A DNA stretch of 64,000 bases from Leptodesmis sichuanensis A121 (GTDB lineage Bacteria > Cyanobacteriota > Cyanobacteriia > Leptolyngbyales > Leptolyngbyaceae), in NCBI RefSeq assembly GCF_021379005.1, contig NZ_CP075171.1, positions 1,364,001-1,428,000 of the forward strand, in the 5' to 3' direction. This document shows positions 62,201 to 64,000 of the stretch, piece after piece. Under the pieces are notes generated by a model. It worked only from the letters and a program-made list of their open reading frames with translations, made no database searches and was not told the origin of the DNA. The position numbers and the translations under genes are program-made. The first letter of the stretch is position 1, and each line of letters starts with the position of its first letter.

Positions 62201-64000
62201 GGTCTGTGTCCCCACTCGCTGGGGAAACCAATTGAATGGAAACACCGTGCGATCGGCCTTGCGTGATGCAATTCCGGCGCTTGGACGTCCCCACTCGCTG
62301 GGGAAACCAATTGAATGGAAACCCATGTCATCTTTTAGAACCGATCCGGCAGGAAGATCGTCCCCACTCGCTGGGGAAACCAATTGAATGGAAACTCCCA
62401 ATTGCGAACGGTGGAAACCGATACGCCAAGTTCAACGGTCCCCACTCGCTGGGGAAACCAATTGAATGGAAACCCGCAAAAGACGCAGCAGCAGTCGCAC
62501 TCAAAGGCATTCAAAACGGTCCCCACTCGCTGGGGAAACCAATTGAATGGAAACAAATCAGTGTTAGACAAGCACCAATCAAGCAACTTGCTCGACAGTC
62601 CCCACTCGCTGGGGAAACCAATTGAATGGAAACGCTAAAGCCGCTAGATCTGCCGAGTTAGGAGATGACGTCCCCACTCGCTGGGGAAACCAATTGAATG
62701 GAAACCACTCGATAACCTGTTCTCTGGCTTGCACTGCCGAAGGAGTATTGAGTCCCCACTCGCTGGGGAAACCAATTGAATGGAAACCCCGAATTTGTAG
62801 AGCTTCGATTTCTTGCAGGTATTGTCCCCACTCGCTGGGGAAACCAATTGAATGGAAACTCATGTTACTAACTCACAATTGTGAGCAATAAAGTACATTG
62901 TGTCCCCACTCGCTGGGGAAACCAATTGAATGGAAACCTCGACTGTTTTTAATCGAGGGAAAGTAGTTTTTTCTTTAACAGGTCCCCACTCGCTGGGGAA
63001 ACCAATTGAATGGAAACCTCATCTCTAGCGTAACGTGTGGACATGACCGGAAAACCGTCCCCACTCGCTGGGGAAACCAATTGAATGGAAACTTATTTTG
63101 CATCGCTTTAACTGGGTTTTTCTTGTATGCTTTGTCCCCACTCGCTGGGGAAACCAATTGAATGGAAACCACTCGATAACCTGTTCTCTGGCTTGCACTG
63201 CCGAAGGAGTATTGAGTCCCCACTCGCTGGGGAAACCAATTGAATGGAAACCCCGAATTTGTAGAGCTTCGATTTCTTGCAGGTATTGTCCCCACTCGCT
63301 GGGGAAACCAATTGAATGGAAACTCATGTTACTAACTCACAATTGTGAGCAATAAAGTACATTGTGTCCCCACTCGCTGGGGAAACCAATTGAATGGAAA
63401 CCTCGACTGTTTTTAATCGAGGGAAAGTAGTTTTTTCTTTAACAGGTCCCCACTCGCTGGGGAAACCAATTGAATGGAAACCTCATCTCTAGCGTAACGT
63501 GTGGACATGACCGGAAAACCGTCCCCACTCGCTGGGGAAACCAATTGAATGGAAACTTATTTTGCATCGCTTTAACTGGGTTTTTCTTGTATGCTTTGTC
63601 CCCACTCGCTGGGGAAACCAATTGAATGGAAACCCAAAGAACGCGATCAGAGTTGCCCGGCGAGTGCAAACGTCCCCACTCGCTGGGGAAACCAATTGAA
63701 TGGAAACGCGTTGAACTGCATAAAGACGTCGAGCCAAGTCCGATGCCTCGTCCCCACTCGCTGGGGAAACCAATTGAATGGAAACGAGTAGCTGACCAGA
63801 GTCTTGCCACTGCCGACCCTATGTCCCCACTCGCTGGGGAAACCAATTGAATGGAAACGACAGAGGCCGCTTCAATCTTGCATTTAACAATCGTCCCCAC
63901 TCGCTGGGGAAACCAATTGAATGGAAACACGTTTCTTCGACACCTTGGCCTCGGCCAGGCAGGTCCCCACTCGCTGGGGAAACCAATTGAATGGAAACTC
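53245..64000 (+). CRISPR. Very long CRISPR array, at least 142 repeats, truncated by window end
   Basis: The 36-base repeat starts GTCCCCACTCGCTGGGG (a 5-bp hairpin TCCCC/GGGGA) and ends ATGGAAAC, the usual 8-nt crRNA tag. By hand count 142 repeats start between 53245 and 63963, with 141 full spacers of mostly 33-48 bases; the last repeat is complete and its spacer is cut by the window end. One repeat (58106-58141) has an A-to-G change at 58129; I noticed no other variant. One spacer is 69 bases (60249-60317). Orientation is plus, from a leader next to cas2. The repeat resembles Synechocystis CRISPR3, whose locus lacks cas6; no cas6 is present here. Apparent proteins of FHSIGFPSEWG type in this region are artefacts of translated repeats. 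Confidence 0.99.
62670..63597 (+). repeat. 464-bp tandem duplication of six repeat-spacer units
   Basis: The block 62670-63133 (six repeats and six spacers) is repeated at 63134-63597, unit for unit, with the same spacers in the same order and no difference noticed by eye. The copies differ from flanking spacers on both sides, so this is one duplication, probably by recombination between repeats or replication slippage. Confidence 0.93.

Noticed and set aside
53245-64000. Many open frames with repeated FHSIGFPSEWG, SIQLVSPASGD or HSLGKPIEWK peptides on both strands
   Set aside because: They are the 36-bp CRISPR repeat translated in several frames; the repeat unit and variable spacers explain them fully.

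Overview
The window comes from a cyanobacterial chromosome. GCGATCGC-type (HIP1) octamers are frequent. The gene content is typical of the phylum: a 5'-truncated Psb29/Thf1 photosystem II assembly gene, a CPP1-like J-domain protein, a high-light-inducible protein, an ABC1-family kinase, DUF1517 and alpha-E/ATP-grasp proteins, and a PerR/peroxiredoxin pair arranged as in Synechocystis. Many small dispersed palindromes sit between genes, as in filamentous cyanobacteria. The genus cannot be fixed from the sequence alone.

Positions 1-34.5 kb are housekeeping: psb29 (partial), a lipoxygenase, apt, two ABC permeases from different families, an isochorismatase-fold hydrolase, an M23 peptidase, cyclophilin, a VanX-type dipeptidase, an FtsX-like protein, a RodZ-like protein, a J-domain protein, a response regulator and a hybrid kinase, an ABC1 kinase, DUF1517, hli, a PAS-like protein, ffh-rpsP-KH-phoH, an alpha-E/ATP-grasp pair, a WG-repeat lipoprotein, glutathione reductase, peroxiredoxin facing a PerR-like regulator, and thiC behind a TPP riboswitch.

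Positions 34.5-64 kb form a defence island. A divergent WYL regulator faces a type III-B (Cmr) effector operon: cas10/cmr2, a Uma2 nuclease gene, cmr3, a Uma2 remnant, a PD-(D/E)XK-like gene, cmr4, cmr5, and one ORF that appears to fuse Cmr6 and Cmr1. An REP-associated transposase (RAYT) with its palindromic repeats, a broken CARF-HEPN-like gene, an IS630 element and a small MITE-like element follow. Then come an intact CARF-HEPN protein (Csm6/Csx1-like), another Uma2 gene, a Csx18-like membrane protein, cas1, cas2, a leader, and a CRISPR array of at least 142 repeats (hand count) that runs off the window end. No cas6 is present. The repeat resembles the Synechocystis PCC 6803 CRISPR3 repeat, whose crRNAs are matured by RNase E.

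The genes suggest this working model. Cas10 has intact GGDD and GDGD palm motifs and should make cyclic oligoadenylate when the Cmr complex binds phage RNA. The CARF-HEPN protein should be the activated RNase. Cas1/Cas2 extend the array. The features most worth checking are the Cmr6-Cmr1 fusion, a Cmr4 that seems to lack the usual catalytic aspartate, translationally coupled Uma2 genes inside the operon, the very long and nearly uniform array with a recent 464-bp, six-unit tandem duplication, and several spacer pairs that hit the same phage sequences, some on opposite strands.
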